From Syntrophotaleaceae bacterium (GTDB lineage Bacteria; Desulfobacterota; Desulfuromonadia; Desulfuromonadales; Syntrophotaleaceae): a DNA stretch of 64,000 nt. The translations under genes and the position numbers were made by a program. The notes beneath the pieces were generated by a model. That model did no database searches and had not been told where the DNA came from. It saw nothing but the letters and a program-made list of their open reading frames with translations. The DNA lies in NCBI GenBank assembly GCA_041390365.1, contig JAWKQB010000003.1, positions 248,001 to 312,000 of the forward strand, in the 5' to 3' direction. This document shows positions 1 to 9,518 of this stretch, one piece after another. How positions within the stretch are numbered: the first letter of the stretch is position 1; each line of letters begins with the position of its first letter.

Positions 1-84
1 TGCGAGTCGGTCGGCGCCGACGCCTCCATCAGCAAACCGCAGATCCCGGAGCTGGTGGCGATGATCGACACGATGTGTTTGTAA
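1..84 (+). CDS. C-terminal fragment of a receiver-domain protein (possibly CheV)
   Basis: Only the last 27 codons are inside the window, read in frame 1 and ending in TAA at 82-84. The fragment contains Gly-Ala-Asp-Ala followed by Ser-Lys-Pro (residues 11-13 of the fragment), then a short helix rich in Leu, Met and Ile. The Lys-Pro pair after a small-residue strand is the pattern of the conserved lysine near the end of response-regulator receiver domains, and chemotaxis proteins of the CheV type end soon after it. The identification as CheV is inference from a very short tail; any receiver-terminated protein would fit. Confidence 0.4.
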   Translation, partial: CESVGADASISKPQIPELVAMIDTMCL

Positions 85-116
85 GGCGCCGCCCCTCACA
101 ACGGGGCCATACATCC

Positions 117-184
117 GTAGGGGCAGGCCTGTGTGGCTGCCCGGTTACGACCAATGCGGGCGGACACGCAGGTCCGCCCCTACA
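117..184. repeat. Inverted pair of a dispersed ~28-bp GGGCGGACACGCAGG element
   Basis: The copy at 157-184 contains GGGCGGACACGCAGGTCCGC followed by CCCTACA. The stretch at 117-142 is a diverged copy in the opposite orientation. Each copy is itself partly palindromic (GGGCGGAC against GTCCGCCC). Further copies lie at 1817-1844 and 11191-11218, all between genes. It looks like a small dispersed intergenic palindrome; it could act as a transcription terminator or be a non-autonomous mobile repeat. Confidence 0.75.
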
Positions 185-315
185 AGGAACAGACCATTTG
201 TCCAATTCCCATTGATCGGATTTGTCATCCCGTTTCGCATCCCGTCTTGCCTTGCCCGCGACACCCTTTTATTATCTCTTCGCCAACTTGCCATCCCTTC
301 AAGAGGAGAATTCAT

Positions 316-828
316 ATGAGCGCATCCAACCCCCTGGTCCAGATGGAAACCTCTCTGGGCGAAATCCTGCTCGAGCTCGATGTCGAGAAAGCTCCCATCA
401 GCGTGGAAAACTTCATCGCCTATGCTCGGGCCGGGCATTACGACGGCACAATTTTCCACCGGGTCATCAAAGGCTTCATGATCCAGGGAGGAGGGCTGAC
501 CCCGGACATGCAGGAAAAACCGACGAATGAGCCGATCAAAAACGAAGCCCACAACAGGCTCAAAAACAAGGCTGGAACCATTGCCATGGCCCGCACCTCC
601 GAGGTGGACAGCGCGACGGCTCAGTTCTTCATCAATACCGAGGACAACAAATTTCTTAATCATTCCGGAACAAATCCGGAGAATTACGGATATGCGGTGT
701 TCGGCCGGGTGGTGGACGGGATGGATGTGGTCTATACCATCGAACAGGAACCTACCGCGACTGCGGGGGGGTATGAGGATGTTCCGGTGAAACCGGTGGT
801 GATTCTGAAGGTGGAAGTGATCGACTGA
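316..828 (+). CDS. Cyclophilin-type peptidyl-prolyl cis-trans isomerase
   Basis: A 170-residue cyclophilin that would catalyse cis-trans isomerisation of proline peptide bonds during protein folding. Visible family motifs are FHRVIKGFMIQGG (about residues 48-60), MARTSEVDSATAQFFIN (about 93-109) and YAVFGRVVDGMDVV (about 128-141), which carry the usual Arg, Phe, Met and Gln of the active site. No signal peptide is present when translation begins at the ATG at 316, which sits after an AGAGGAGAA ribosome-binding site; longer in-frame starts upstream read through non-coding repeat sequence and were rejected. Probably cytoplasmic. The gene stands alone, with a dispersed palindromic repeat upstream. 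Confidence 0.93.
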   Translation: MSASNPLVQMETSLGEILLELDVEKAPISVENFIAYARAGHYDGTIFHRVIKGFMIQGGGLTPDMQEKPTNEPIKNEAHNRLKNKAGTIAMARTSEVDSATAQFFINTEDNKFLNHSGTNPENYGYAVFGRVVDGMDVVYTIEQEPTATAGGYEDVPVKPVVILKVEVID

Positions 829-913
829 AGGGTTCCGGACAAGACGTCAGCACAACTTGTTTTTTGCCTGGGCGATGTTTTAATTTGAGGGTATCCCTTC
901 ACAAGGAGTAAAG

Positions 914-1810
914 ATGACCCGCAAGTTTTTCTGCATCCTGCTGTTGCTGCTGCTTCCCGCCCTGGTCCTGGCCCAACCTCCCCGTCTGACGGGAATCGCC
1001 CCCAGTGTGGCCCGGCCGGGCAGCCGGGTTATCGTGACCGGCGGCCCCTTTACGAAAGACGTCAGGATAATGTTCGGGGACAGGCTGGTGGCACCAGCCA
1101 GCCTCGCTGAACGGCAGCTGACCTTCGTCGTTCCCGACCTGCCGGCAGGCCAGTACCTGCTGCAACTCCAGACGGGGGAGGAAACGTCGGAACGGAGCAT
1201 GTTCTTCCGCGTGGTTCTGCCCCCTCCGGCCATCCTTTCTTTGGAGCCGCAGACGATCGACACCTGTGATATGGGAGCAGGCCGCCAGGTCGTGGTCCGG
1301 GGCGAGGGCCTACAGGCCGGCACCCTGCTGCTGCTGGATGGAGCAGTGCTGGCGGCGCAACGCAGTGCCGAGGATGCCCTGACATTCGCCGTGCCCCGGA
1401 TGGATTCGGGGCTTCATCAGATCCAACTGGTCAATCCCGACGAGCAGAAATCGCTTCCGGTAGTCCTGGTCATCAACAACACCCCCGAGATAGAAAACGC
1501 CTCCATGGGGGAAGAGTCTGTCACATCCTATGAACTGATGATTACCGGGAAAAATTTCACCTACCGGTCGATACTCCTGGTGAATGGTCAACAGATTCCT
1601 TCTTTCAATCCGACCACGCCGGATATCGGTGAATTCGAATACACCCCCTACAACCTGAACCAGCCCGGGCTCGACTCCGTGTATTACGTCGATTGCAGGA
1701 CGATGATCTACGTGCGGCATCCCACCACCAGTCAAACCAAGACCCTGACCCTGCAAATCATCAATCCGGACGGCTCGGAGAGCGGGGTGTTCAGCTATAC
1801 CGGGCCTTAA
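914..1810 (+). CDS. Secreted IPT/TIG-domain protein
   Basis: A 298-residue protein with a clear signal peptide (positively charged start, then a leucine-rich core, cleavage probably after Leu-Ala near residue 20). The mature part has at least two IPT/TIG immunoglobulin-like folds, about residues 23-100 and 105-190, recognisable from strand pairs such as GIAPSVARPGSRVIVTG and LSLEPQTID, each opening with a Pro-Gly or Gly turn. A third, less clear repeat covers about 195-298. Such domains mediate binding at the cell surface or in the periplasm; no catalytic motif is visible. The start at 914 follows an AAGGAGTAAAG site. No functional neighbour helps to narrow the role. Confidence 0.7.
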   Translation: MTRKFFCILLLLLLPALVLAQPPRLTGIAPSVARPGSRVIVTGGPFTKDVRIMFGDRLVAPASLAERQLTFVVPDLPAGQYLLQLQTGEETSERSMFFRVVLPPPAILSLEPQTIDTCDMGAGRQVVVRGEGLQAGTLLLLDGAVLAAQRSAEDALTFAVPRMDSGLHQIQLVNPDEQKSLPVVLVINNTPEIENASMGEESVTSYELMITGKNFTYRSILLVNGQQIPSFNPTTPDIGEFEYTPYNLNQPGLDSVYYVDCRTMIYVRHPTTSQTKTLTLQIINPDGSESGVFSYTGP

Positions 1811-1816
1811 TGTGGG

Positions 1817-1844
1817 TGGGCGGACACGCAGGTCCGCCCCTACA
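1817..1844. repeat. Dispersed GGGCGGACACGCAGG palindromic element, copy 2
   Basis: Near-identical to the copy at 157-184. It lies 6 bases after the stop codon of the TIG-domain gene and between convergent genes, a position compatible with a terminator. Confidence 0.75.
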
Positions 1845-1899
1845 AGTCAAATAAAATGGCATCCGGTTTATCCCTTAGCGTCAGGAACGAAGTTATCAT

Positions 1900-4800
1900 T
1901 CACCGGAATTCGATCTTGTAGTACAGATCGACGCCGCTCTCTGTGCCGGTTTTAGATTCCAACTCCCAGTGTTCGCCCAGGGTATAGCGCATCCGGAATT
2001 CGGTGGTTTCGGTGAACAGGGACTGGCCGATGCTGACGTAGAGGTCGGGGTTCAGATATTTGCCGATGGTCAGCATCGATTCCGTGATATCTCCCTCCCC
2101 GGCTTCGAAGCCCAGAACATCCACTCCCAGCTGCCGCTTGAGCCGATCCTGCAGAACCACCGATTCGCCCCGGCCAAGCAGGGCCCCGGCGGCGGTCATC
2201 AGCAGGCTGGCTTCCCCTCCGTCCGCCGCGAAGGGGCGCCCCAGGACGATATAGGCGAGCTTGTCGCTGTCACTCATGGCCGGATCGGAGGTGAGCTCCA
2301 CCGTCGGGGAGCGCGGGGTGCCAGTGACGCGGACACCGGCCTTGACGTCACCCACGGAGCGCAGGGCGAGGATGTCCAGCGTCGGCTGTTCCACCGGGCC
2401 GCTGAACAGCAGATTGCCCCGCTCGATCTTCAGCTTGGCCCCGTAGGCCCGATAATCCCCCTCGGCAACGCTGATGCGGCCGTTGGCCTTGACATCGTCC
2501 AGCCCCGCCATCTTCAGATTCAGATTGCCTGTCAGGCGGGCATCCAGTCCGGCCATCTTGACCAGGACGTGGTCCCCGAGAATGATGTCGATATCGGCCC
2601 TGACGGTCAGCGGGGCAGGCTCTTCGACAGGTTCGGGGGGAGCCGCTTCGCCGACGATGACCACGTCTTCGCTGGGCAGCAGCATCTCCTCCCTTTCGAT
2701 CTCCCGCAACAACAGATCGGGCACCCGGACCGTTCCCCGGATAAAGACCTCTTCCGCCGTGCCTTGAATATCCAATTGCGGACTGATCAGCGCCTGCAGC
2801 TCGGGCAGATCGATCAGCTCGAACCGTTCCCCCTGCAGGGTGCCCTGGTAATCGGCCAGCTCCCACTCCCTCAAACGCAGGGTTCCGGTTCCGTTGATCT
2901 GCCCGGGACCGGATTTCACTGAAAAGGACGCCAGCTCCACCCGGTCCTTTTTGAAAGCGGCCTGCAAACGGATGTCTTTCAGTTCGATGCCGGCTGCAGG
3001 CAGAAAGGCTCCCGCATCACTCAGCTGCAGCCCGCCATCGAATTCCGGCTGCGCCCAGGTACCGGCAATGTCGACATCCATCTCCATATTGCCTCGGGTT
3101 TCTTGAACCAGACCCGGGAAAAGGGCGGCAACCAGCCCCTGCTCCTGAAACGAGCCCTCCACCTGACCGGCCAGCCGTCCTGTGGGCTCGAGCGAGACCG
3201 GCATCCGGGCAGGCAGGGGCAGGCGAAGCCGTCCGGTCAGGCGACCGCGGTCCGCGAGCATCAAACGGGATTGGGCTTCAAGCCGATCGTCCCGCCAGTC
3301 CCAGGTGAGCTCGGCGTTTTCAAGGGGCAGGGACACCACGGTTTCCGCCACGCTGGTCTCCACCAGTCCCTGATTCAGAGACGCGGACCCCCGGGCGGCC
3401 AGCACGCCCCCCGGTGCCCAGTTGCCCTGGCTGGTGCCGGATATCTCGCCCCGGGCGGTTATTCCGGTCGGCAACCAGGGTTCGAGATGCTGCAGGTTCA
3501 GGCCGTTCCAAACCAGTTCCCATTCCCCTGAGCGGGGCAGTTCCCTTCCGGCAGGTTCATCGGATCGCACCCGGCCGTCCAGCCGGACACCCCGGGCCAG
3601 ATTGACGGCAAGCGTTCCCGTCAGTCCCTGGCGGTTCCATTCGAGATCTCCCTGGGCCCGGGTCACGGTCAGATCGAAATCTTCCTGCTCGTAGCGGCCG
3701 GAAAGCTCGACCTCCAGAGAGACGGCCGCCTCTCCCCCGGAAGGCAGCAACAGAAGGCCCCGCCCGCTGGTCTGGCCGCTGATGTCCCCCTGCTGCAGCC
3801 AGGGCTCGAGCCGCCCCAGACGCAGCGCCTGCCACTGGACCTGGGCACGGCCGGCGAGATCCGGGAACGTCAGGTCGGCTGAAGCCGTCAATTCCTCGCC
3901 GCCGGTTCCGGTCATGCGCAGATTGTCGAACTTCACGAAGTTGGCAGAGACCGCTACAGAAACCGGCTGCTGCAGACGCCAGGGGCCGACCGGCTCCCGC
4001 AACAGCAGTTTCTGCAGAGTGCCGCGCCAGACTTTTTCCCGATAGCCTCCGGAAACGGCCAGCTCCAGGCTGGTCTCCTCAGGAAACCGAATGGTGCTTT
4101 CAGCACGATGATCCTGAAGAGAACCGGACGCCTGGAGGTCGAGGCCGGGCACCAGAAAATCGCCCGACTTGAGCTGCCGCAGACGCAGGTTGAGGTCGCC
4201 GCTCCCGCTGTCGCTTGCCTTGGCGGAAAAAGCGATGTTTTCCGCTGCATGATCCTCATAACGGAGGTTCCGTCCCGTGCCCTCGGCGGTGCCGGTCCAT
4301 TGATCATTCCGCCGGCGCAGCCAGCCGCTGCTCTGCAGGGATCCGGACGCATCGGGCAGCAGGGTAGCGAGGTTCCCGACCCGGGCCTGGTAGTCGATGC
4401 GCCGGCTCAACTTGCCCCGGGCCGTCAACTGGATTCCCTCGCCCTGCAGTTCGAGGGCGGTCAAATCCAGCTCGGTTCCCTGCATACTGGCATCGATCCG
4501 GCCGCGGAATCCGTAGCCGCGCAGGGTGCTTTCCAGCAGGCGGCCTTTAACCGCGAGATCCATGGGACCTTCCGGAGGCTGCCGCCACCGACCCTGCAGG
4601 TCGAAACTGAGATCCCCCGGCCACTGGGCATCGTAGGCGGCCGGGTTGAGCCCTTTCCCGGTCAACTGCCCTTGCACCGACAGCACGGGCTCCCAGGCAG
4701 CCGTCAATGCCCCGCCAAGCCGTCCCCGGAGAAGATGCGCCTGCAGATCGGGCAGGACGACCTGCCGGGTATTTCCGGAAAAGTCACCGGACAGTTTAAC

Positions 4801-6096
4801 GGCCCGCCAGTCGTCGGAGCGATTCTCCAAGTCGAACCGACCATGGTAATCATCCATGCTGCCGGCAACCCGCAGCATGCCGTTAATGTTGGTGGCCTGC
4901 CCGGTGAAAGGCACCAGGTTGACGGAATCGAGCCTGAGGTCCGCGGCCATATCCGGCAAGTCGGAGGACATATCCAATCGCAGATCTCCGTTAATCTTCC
5001 CATTTCCGGAAAAGCGCGCTTGAAGTTCCGAAAAATGAACCTGCCGGGCATTTCCGGAAAAATTGGCGGCCAGCTTTACCGCCCGCCAGTCTTCGACCCG
5101 ATTTTCGAGATCGAAACGGCCGCGGTAATCATCGAGGTTACCGTCCACCTGCAAACTTCCGGAAATACTGGTGGGCTCATCGATGAACCGTGCCAGGTTG
5201 ATGGAATCGAGCCTGAGATCCGCCGCCACCTGCGGCGCTTCGGAGGACAGTCCCAGTTGCAGATCCCCGCTTATCTTTCCATTCTCGGCTGCCTGCAGCA
5301 AAAGGCTCCGCAATGCGACCGTACTGTTTTCCAGTTCGAGTCTGCCGCTGAGATCGACCTTGCCGGTCGGCCGGCTGTCGACCTTGAGAGTCACCGCTCC
5401 GGCAAGCCCCGGTCCTTGCTTCGCCGGGTGCAGTTCCAGAATCATTTCTCCTCGGGCTTCCCCTTCGACGACTTCTTCCAGCCGGGCGGCAACCCGGAGT
5501 TTAAGCCGGCGCTGCGGCCAGTGCATGCGCAGGGCGGCAGAGAGATCTCCAGGCGGACCGCTCATGGTCATGGACGATATGTCGAGCAACTCTCCGGTCC
5601 ACCGGATCTGGCCGGAAACGTGATCCAGCGATTGGGGTTCCCGATCCGGTCCCTGATAAACCAGGTCACGCAGTTCGAAACGGCGGACTTCCGCCCGGAT
5701 CCTTTGCAGCCAGCCCGGAAGCTCTGGCCACTGCAGTTCAAACTCGGTTTCCTCGGACTTTCCCAGATCCATCCAGGACAAGCCCTGCGCCTCCAACCCC
5801 GTGATCAGCACCTTGCCCCGCAGCAGGGCGCCCGGGCGCCAGCTGACCTTCAACCGGTCAAGATCCACCCTCATTTCCGGGTACCGGGCTTCGATACCGC
5901 TCAAGATCAGCGTGTCGCTCAGGCTGCCTTTCACTTGTGCCACGGAAACCTGCTGATCGGTCATTGCGGTGAGCTTTCCAACCAGCCAGCGGGCACCGCC
6001 GGTGGTGGCCAGCAGCCAGAAGGCAGCCCCTCCGACCAGGACAAGCACCATGATCAGAAAAACGCCGATCCAATGTTTCCAAAAAATCTTTACCAT
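1900..6096 (-). CDS. tamB: TamB-like translocation and assembly module protein (DUF490)
   Basis: A 1398-residue AsmA/TamB-family protein anchored in the inner membrane by one N-terminal helix (about residues 10-32) and otherwise predicted to span the periplasm as a long beta structure. The body consists of alternating hydrophobic strands with repeated blocks such as SGDLQLGLSSEAPQVAADL and NGDLRLDMSSDLPDMAADL, which are internal repeats. The C-terminal 350 residues carry the DUF490 signature, including NGRISVAEGDYRAYGAKL, the DPAMSDSDKLAYIVLGRP segment and the terminal aromatic/basic strand. The family works with an Omp85 partner to insert outer-membrane proteins or move lipids. The start overlaps the end of the upstream Omp85 gene by 7 bases, so the two are co-transcribed and probably translationally coupled. 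Confidence 0.9.
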   Translation of the reverse strand: MVKIFWKHWIGVFLIMVLVLVGGAAFWLLATTGGARWLVGKLTAMTDQQVSVAQVKGSLSDTLILSGIEARYPEMRVDLDRLKVSWRPGALLRGKVLITGLEAQGLSWMDLGKSEETEFELQWPELPGWLQRIRAEVRRFELRDLVYQGPDREPQSLDHVSGQIRWTGELLDISSMTMSGPPGDLSAALRMHWPQRRLKLRVAARLEEVVEGEARGEMILELHPAKQGPGLAGAVTLKVDSRPTGKVDLSGRLELENSTVALRSLLLQAAENGKISGDLQLGLSSEAPQVAADLRLDSINLARFIDEPTSISGSLQVDGNLDDYRGRFDLENRVEDWRAVKLAANFSGNARQVHFSELQARFSGNGKINGDLRLDMSSDLPDMAADLRLDSVNLVPFTGQATNINGMLRVAGSMDDYHGRFDLENRSDDWRAVKLSGDFSGNTRQVVLPDLQAHLLRGRLGGALTAAWEPVLSVQGQLTGKGLNPAAYDAQWPGDLSFDLQGRWRQPPEGPMDLAVKGRLLESTLRGYGFRGRIDASMQGTELDLTALELQGEGIQLTARGKLSRRIDYQARVGNLATLLPDASGSLQSSGWLRRRNDQWTGTAEGTGRNLRYEDHAAENIAFSAKASDSGSGDLNLRLRQLKSGDFLVPGLDLQASGSLQDHRAESTIRFPEETSLELAVSGGYREKVWRGTLQKLLLREPVGPWRLQQPVSVAVSANFVKFDNLRMTGTGGEELTASADLTFPDLAGRAQVQWQALRLGRLEPWLQQGDISGQTSGRGLLLLPSGGEAAVSLEVELSGRYEQEDFDLTVTRAQGDLEWNRQGLTGTLAVNLARGVRLDGRVRSDEPAGRELPRSGEWELVWNGLNLQHLEPWLPTGITARGEISGTSQGNWAPGGVLAARGSASLNQGLVETSVAETVVSLPLENAELTWDWRDDRLEAQSRLMLADRGRLTGRLRLPLPARMPVSLEPTGRLAGQVEGSFQEQGLVAALFPGLVQETRGNMEMDVDIAGTWAQPEFDGGLQLSDAGAFLPAAGIELKDIRLQAAFKKDRVELASFSVKSGPGQINGTGTLRLREWELADYQGTLQGERFELIDLPELQALISPQLDIQGTAEEVFIRGTVRVPDLLLREIEREEMLLPSEDVVIVGEAAPPEPVEEPAPLTVRADIDIILGDHVLVKMAGLDARLTGNLNLKMAGLDDVKANGRISVAEGDYRAYGAKLKIERGNLLFSGPVEQPTLDILALRSVGDVKAGVRVTGTPRSPTVELTSDPAMSDSDKLAYIVLGRPFAADGGEASLLMTAAGALLGRGESVVLQDRLKRQLGVDVLGFEAGEGDITESMLTIGKYLNPDLYVSIGQSLFTETTEFRMRYTLGEHWELESKTGTESGVDLYYKIEFR

Positions 6097-7895
6097 CCGA
6101 AACCGATGCTGAGATGAATGCGATAGCTGGGATCGTCCTCCCCGATCTGTCGGGCCAGATCCAGGCGGACCGGCCCGACCGGGGTATAATACCGGGCGCC
6201 CAGTCCGGCCCCCTGGAACACGTCGTAAGAGGCAAAATCATTAAAGGCATTACCGACATCGTAGAAGGCGGCGATTCCCCAGTTTTTAAAAAGGGCCCGC
6301 TCCAGCTCGATGCTCCCCACCAGCAGGTGCTTGCCGCCGATAACGTCGCCGTTTTCGTCCTCCGGGCCGAGCGACTGATACGCATACCCCCGGACGCTCT
6401 GATCCCCCCCGGCGAAAAAGCGCAGCGACACGGGAATGTCCTCCAGGGGATCGCTCTGCAGGGTGGTTCCTCCCTCAAAGCGCAGGAACAGGCTCAGACG
6501 TGCGGGCAGCGGAAGCAGGACGTTGCCGGCAGCCAGGACCTGCAGCAGGTTGGTATCGGAAAGAAGGTATTCATGGCCGCCCCGCACTTCCAGGGAATAC
6601 TGATAACCTTTGCGGGGACGGATAATTTCGCGATACCGTCTTTGGGAAAAACGGACCCCCGGAATCAGCATGGTCGAGATGTCGCTCTGCTCTCCGACCG
6701 TATAATCCTCCCAGAGATACTGAAGGTAAACGGAGCCCTTCCGGCCCCGCCCGAAATCCCGTGTGTGTTCGGCTTCGACCGTTATTTTCTCCGTGTCGAA
6801 GGTGTCCGTGTCTTCCGCCTCATAGCCTGCCTGAAAGGCCGTGAAGCTGTTCAGGTTATCCGGGTCGGGCAGGATATAGGCGGCGGTGGCCGCCTGGCGT
6901 AACTGGCTGAGATTCAGCTCCAGGCGCAGCTCATGCCCCCGGTGGAACAGATTGAGGTTTTCGAAAAGCAGACTGGCCCGTGCCCCCGTATCGGTGCCAT
7001 AGCCGATACCCGGCCGCAACCGTTTGGGGGGTGAGGATTTCAGGTCCACTTCGACGGGGATACGGTGGTCCTCGGCAGCCTCGCGATCCGGCAGGAGACG
7101 CACCTGCTCGAAGCGATCCGAGTCGAGATAGTTCAACTGGCTCTGGCCGATGTCGGCATAGGAAAAAACATCGCCGGGCTCAAAAGCGAGATACCGCCGC
7201 AGAAAGGGCTCTGGATAGGTTTCGGCGCCGCTGAAGGCGACCTCTCCGAAACGGTATCGGGGGCCGGTCTCCAGCACCAGCCTGATTTCCGCGGAATGTT
7301 TCACGGGATCCACCCGGATCTCGCGGACTTTGAAAGCTGCATCCAGAAAACCCTGGGTCCGCGCGGTATCCAGCCAGGCTTTTTTGCCCTCTTCATACCG
7401 CCCCTGGTGAAGCACCTCTCCGGCCTTCAGAGGAAACTCCGGCAAACGTTTTTTCTCCCGAAGTCGCTCGGCCCCCTCCCCTTCAACGAATGTCTGCACA
7501 TTCGATAAACGGACCGGCACCCCCGGTTCGATCTGAACCGTCAGCACCTGGTTTCCTTCCTGAGTGGAGGAGAGCACGGTTTTTACACTCGCTGAATAGA
7601 AACCGAAAGGCTGCAGGGCTCTTCTAGTCCTTTCCTCCGCCTGGTCGACGAACCGGTTCAGCCAGCGCTGGTCCACCGTTCCGTTCTGAACCAGACCGGG
7701 CGGAAAGGCCAGGGCGGCTTTGACATTGTCGAGAACCTCACCGGAAACACCCTCTATGTTCAATGACAGGGGATCCGCAGCCAAGCCCGATGCAGGGAAA
7801 AGCATCCCGAAAAGCAAAAACAGCAGGCAGCAGAAAAGCCCTTTTCTGCCCCCACAGGAATTGGCAGAGGTGTATTTTGGCATCGGGGTCAGCAT
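6090..7895 (-). CDS. tamA: TamA-like Omp85-family outer-membrane assembly protein
   Basis: About 601 residues. A hydrophobic signal segment lies at about residues 18-38, followed by POTRA-like domains (about 40-270) and a C-terminal 16-strand Omp85 barrel that ends in an aromatic strand (LSIGFGW). Barrel hallmarks visible are RFFAGGDQSVRGYAY, the loop carrying the conserved VRGY, and GLGARYYTPVGPVRLDLA. It should insert proteins into the outer membrane together with the downstream TamB. I chose the ATG at 7895 because GGAG precedes it, although the spacing is short; a longer TTG start at 7931 and an ATG at 7883 are possible. POTRA domains and TamB partnership separate it from BamA. Confidence 0.85.
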   Translation of the reverse strand: MLTPMPKYTSANSCGGRKGLFCCLLFLLFGMLFPASGLAADPLSLNIEGVSGEVLDNVKAALAFPPGLVQNGTVDQRWLNRFVDQAEERTRRALQPFGFYSASVKTVLSSTQEGNQVLTVQIEPGVPVRLSNVQTFVEGEGAERLREKKRLPEFPLKAGEVLHQGRYEEGKKAWLDTARTQGFLDAAFKVREIRVDPVKHSAEIRLVLETGPRYRFGEVAFSGAETYPEPFLRRYLAFEPGDVFSYADIGQSQLNYLDSDRFEQVRLLPDREAAEDHRIPVEVDLKSSPPKRLRPGIGYGTDTGARASLLFENLNLFHRGHELRLELNLSQLRQAATAAYILPDPDNLNSFTAFQAGYEAEDTDTFDTEKITVEAEHTRDFGRGRKGSVYLQYLWEDYTVGEQSDISTMLIPGVRFSQRRYREIIRPRKGYQYSLEVRGGHEYLLSDTNLLQVLAAGNVLLPLPARLSLFLRFEGGTTLQSDPLEDIPVSLRFFAGGDQSVRGYAYQSLGPEDENGDVIGGKHLLVGSIELERALFKNWGIAAFYDVGNAFNDFASYDVFQGAGLGARYYTPVGPVRLDLARQIGEDDPSYRIHLSIGFGW

Positions 7896-8198
7896 CCGCT
7901 CCGGTAAAAGGGAATGAGTCTGCGATTCCAATCATTTTAACCGATTACGGGGCAGAAAGCCTCTGGGAAAATGACAGGCTTCCAGGTGTGAACTGCCGGG
8001 GGAAAGGCTAGGTCTATAGGATATCCCGGGATTGCGCAGGCGTTGACGTGTCAATGTGAGATCGGCTTCAGCCGCGATGACTTGCCCTCAAAATGCTCCT
8101 AAAGGCGGACCTGCAAAGGGGCTTTGAAAAGGTTTTCATCCAAATCGGAATCGGGATCGGGATCGAAATCGGCTTTGGCTTCTGTCTTCGACGGGCTC
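7896..8198. other. Intergenic region with degenerate hexamer repeat
   Basis: No convincing gene in about 300 bases between two minus-strand genes. It should hold the tamA promoter, but no clear -35/-10 pair was recognised. A short run of ATCGGG/ATCGGA/ATCGAA hexamers lies at about 8144-8172 and belongs to the hexamer family described for 11235 and 21237. Confidence 0.6.
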
Positions 8199-9518
8199 CT
8201 AACTTTCCACCGGAAAGGCGGCTCTCATTTTCATGCGGAGATACACAGGCAGGCCGGCAAGCGCGATCAGGATTCCCAGCAGGGATGTTTTCGGATTGGC
8301 CAGGCCGATCTGCACCAGGATGCAGAGATAGGCGGAAACGAACACAAGGGGCACGAAAGGGTAGCCCCAGGTGCGGTAGGGCCTTATGGTGCCGGGCTGG
8401 CGCAGGCGCAGAACGAAAAGGGCCAGGCCGCTGGCGATGCTGGAGAGAACCATGACGAAAACGACATACCCCAGCAGCTGATTGAAGGTGCCTAACAGCA
8501 CCAGCAGACAGGAGAGCAGCGCCTGGACAAGGAGAGCCCACCCCGGTGTCTGGTAAACCGGATGGATTTTTTTCAGGCGGGACCAGAAGACGTTATCCTC
8601 CCCCATGGCGAAGGATACCCGGGCCCCGGTGAGGATGGTGGCGTTGATGCCCGCGGCAATCGCCAGGGCGATGGGCACCGAGACCAGGCTGGCCATGGTC
8701 GGGCCATACAGCCGCCCCATCGCCTCCTGGGCGACATTGACCAGTCCCTTCATTGCCTCGACGGGCATGGCATAAAGATAGACCAGATTGATCAGGGTAT
8801 AGACCAGTGCCACGCAGAGCGTACCCAGAATCAGCGACAGGGGCAGATTGCGCTGAGGGTTCTTGATCTCACTGCCGATGTAGGCCGAGGCGAACCATCC
8901 GCTGTAGGTGAAGATGACCGCGATCATCGGGTTGGCGAACAGTTTTCCCGGAGAAATCGTCACCGGCCCGGCCGCAGTCAGGTTCCCCCATGCACCGCCG
9001 CCGGACAGGAGACCGGCGCCAATCAGAGCCAGCAGGGTCAGGACCGTGCCGAGGGTGAAAATGTTCTGAGTGGTCCCGCTCAGCCGGATGCCGCGAAAAT
9101 TGATAGAGGAAAAAGCCAGAATGAGTCCCGCAGCCAGCAGTTTTTCCCCTCCCGAACCCAGTCCCGGGAAAAACATTTTCAGATAGCTGACCAGGCCGAT
9201 GGAAAGAGCGGCGATCGATCCCGGGTTGATCACCCAGAACAGCACCCACCCCAGCAGAAAACCCGCCCAGCGTCCATAGGCTTCCTTCAGGAACTGATAA
9301 TCCCCGCCATGAAGCGGAAACATGCCGGCCAGTTCCGCGTAGGTCAAAGCCCCGCACAGCGTCAGCACTCCGCCCAGAACCCAGATGCCGAGAAACAGCC
9401 AGGGATGGGGCAGTTCGCCGGCCAGAAAGCCGCTGGTGGTGAAGATCCCGGCTCCGATGACGTTGCCGATGATCAGCAGCAGGGCGTCCCCCAGGCCCAG
9501 GCTTCGATTCAGTTGCAT
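8199..9518 (-). CDS. APC-superfamily amino-acid/polyamine permease
   Basis: A 439-residue inner-membrane permease with about 12 hydrophobic helices. The first helix has the APC signature IIGNVIGAGIF (residues 16-26), which shapes the substrate and ion site in this superfamily, and the second has PLHGGDYQFLKEAYG. The C-terminal half has the FMGEDNVF-type loop and FVLRLRQP before the last helices. It imports or exchanges amino acids or amines; the substrate cannot be read from sequence. The ATG at 9518 lies inside the end of the upstream molybdopterin/tetrapyrrole fusion gene (10-base overlap) and has a GGGGAA ribosome-binding site, so it is the last gene of that operon. Confidence 0.85.
   Translation of the reverse strand: MQLNRSLGLGDALLLIIGNVIGAGIFTTSGFLAGELPHPWLFLGIWVLGGVLTLCGALTYAELAGMFPLHGGDYQFLKEAYGRWAGFLLGWVLFWVINPGSIAALSIGLVSYLKMFFPGLGSGGEKLLAAGLILAFSSINFRGIRLSGTTQNIFTLGTVLTLLALIGAGLLSGGGAWGNLTAAGPVTISPGKLFANPMIAVIFTYSGWFASAYIGSEIKNPQRNLPLSLILGTLCVALVYTLINLVYLYAMPVEAMKGLVNVAQEAMGRLYGPTMASLVSVPIALAIAAGINATILTGARVSFAMGEDNVFWSRLKKIHPVYQTPGWALLVQALLSCLLVLLGTFNQLLGYVVFVMVLSSIASGLALFVLRLRQPGTIRPYRTWGYPFVPLVFVSAYLCILVQIGLANPKTSLLGILIALAGLPVYLRMKMRAAFPVES

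Noticed and set aside
4108..6117. A 669-codon plus-strand frame opposite tamB
   Set aside because: Shadow of tamB; the translation has no family features and an unnatural composition rich in Pro, Gln and Gly.
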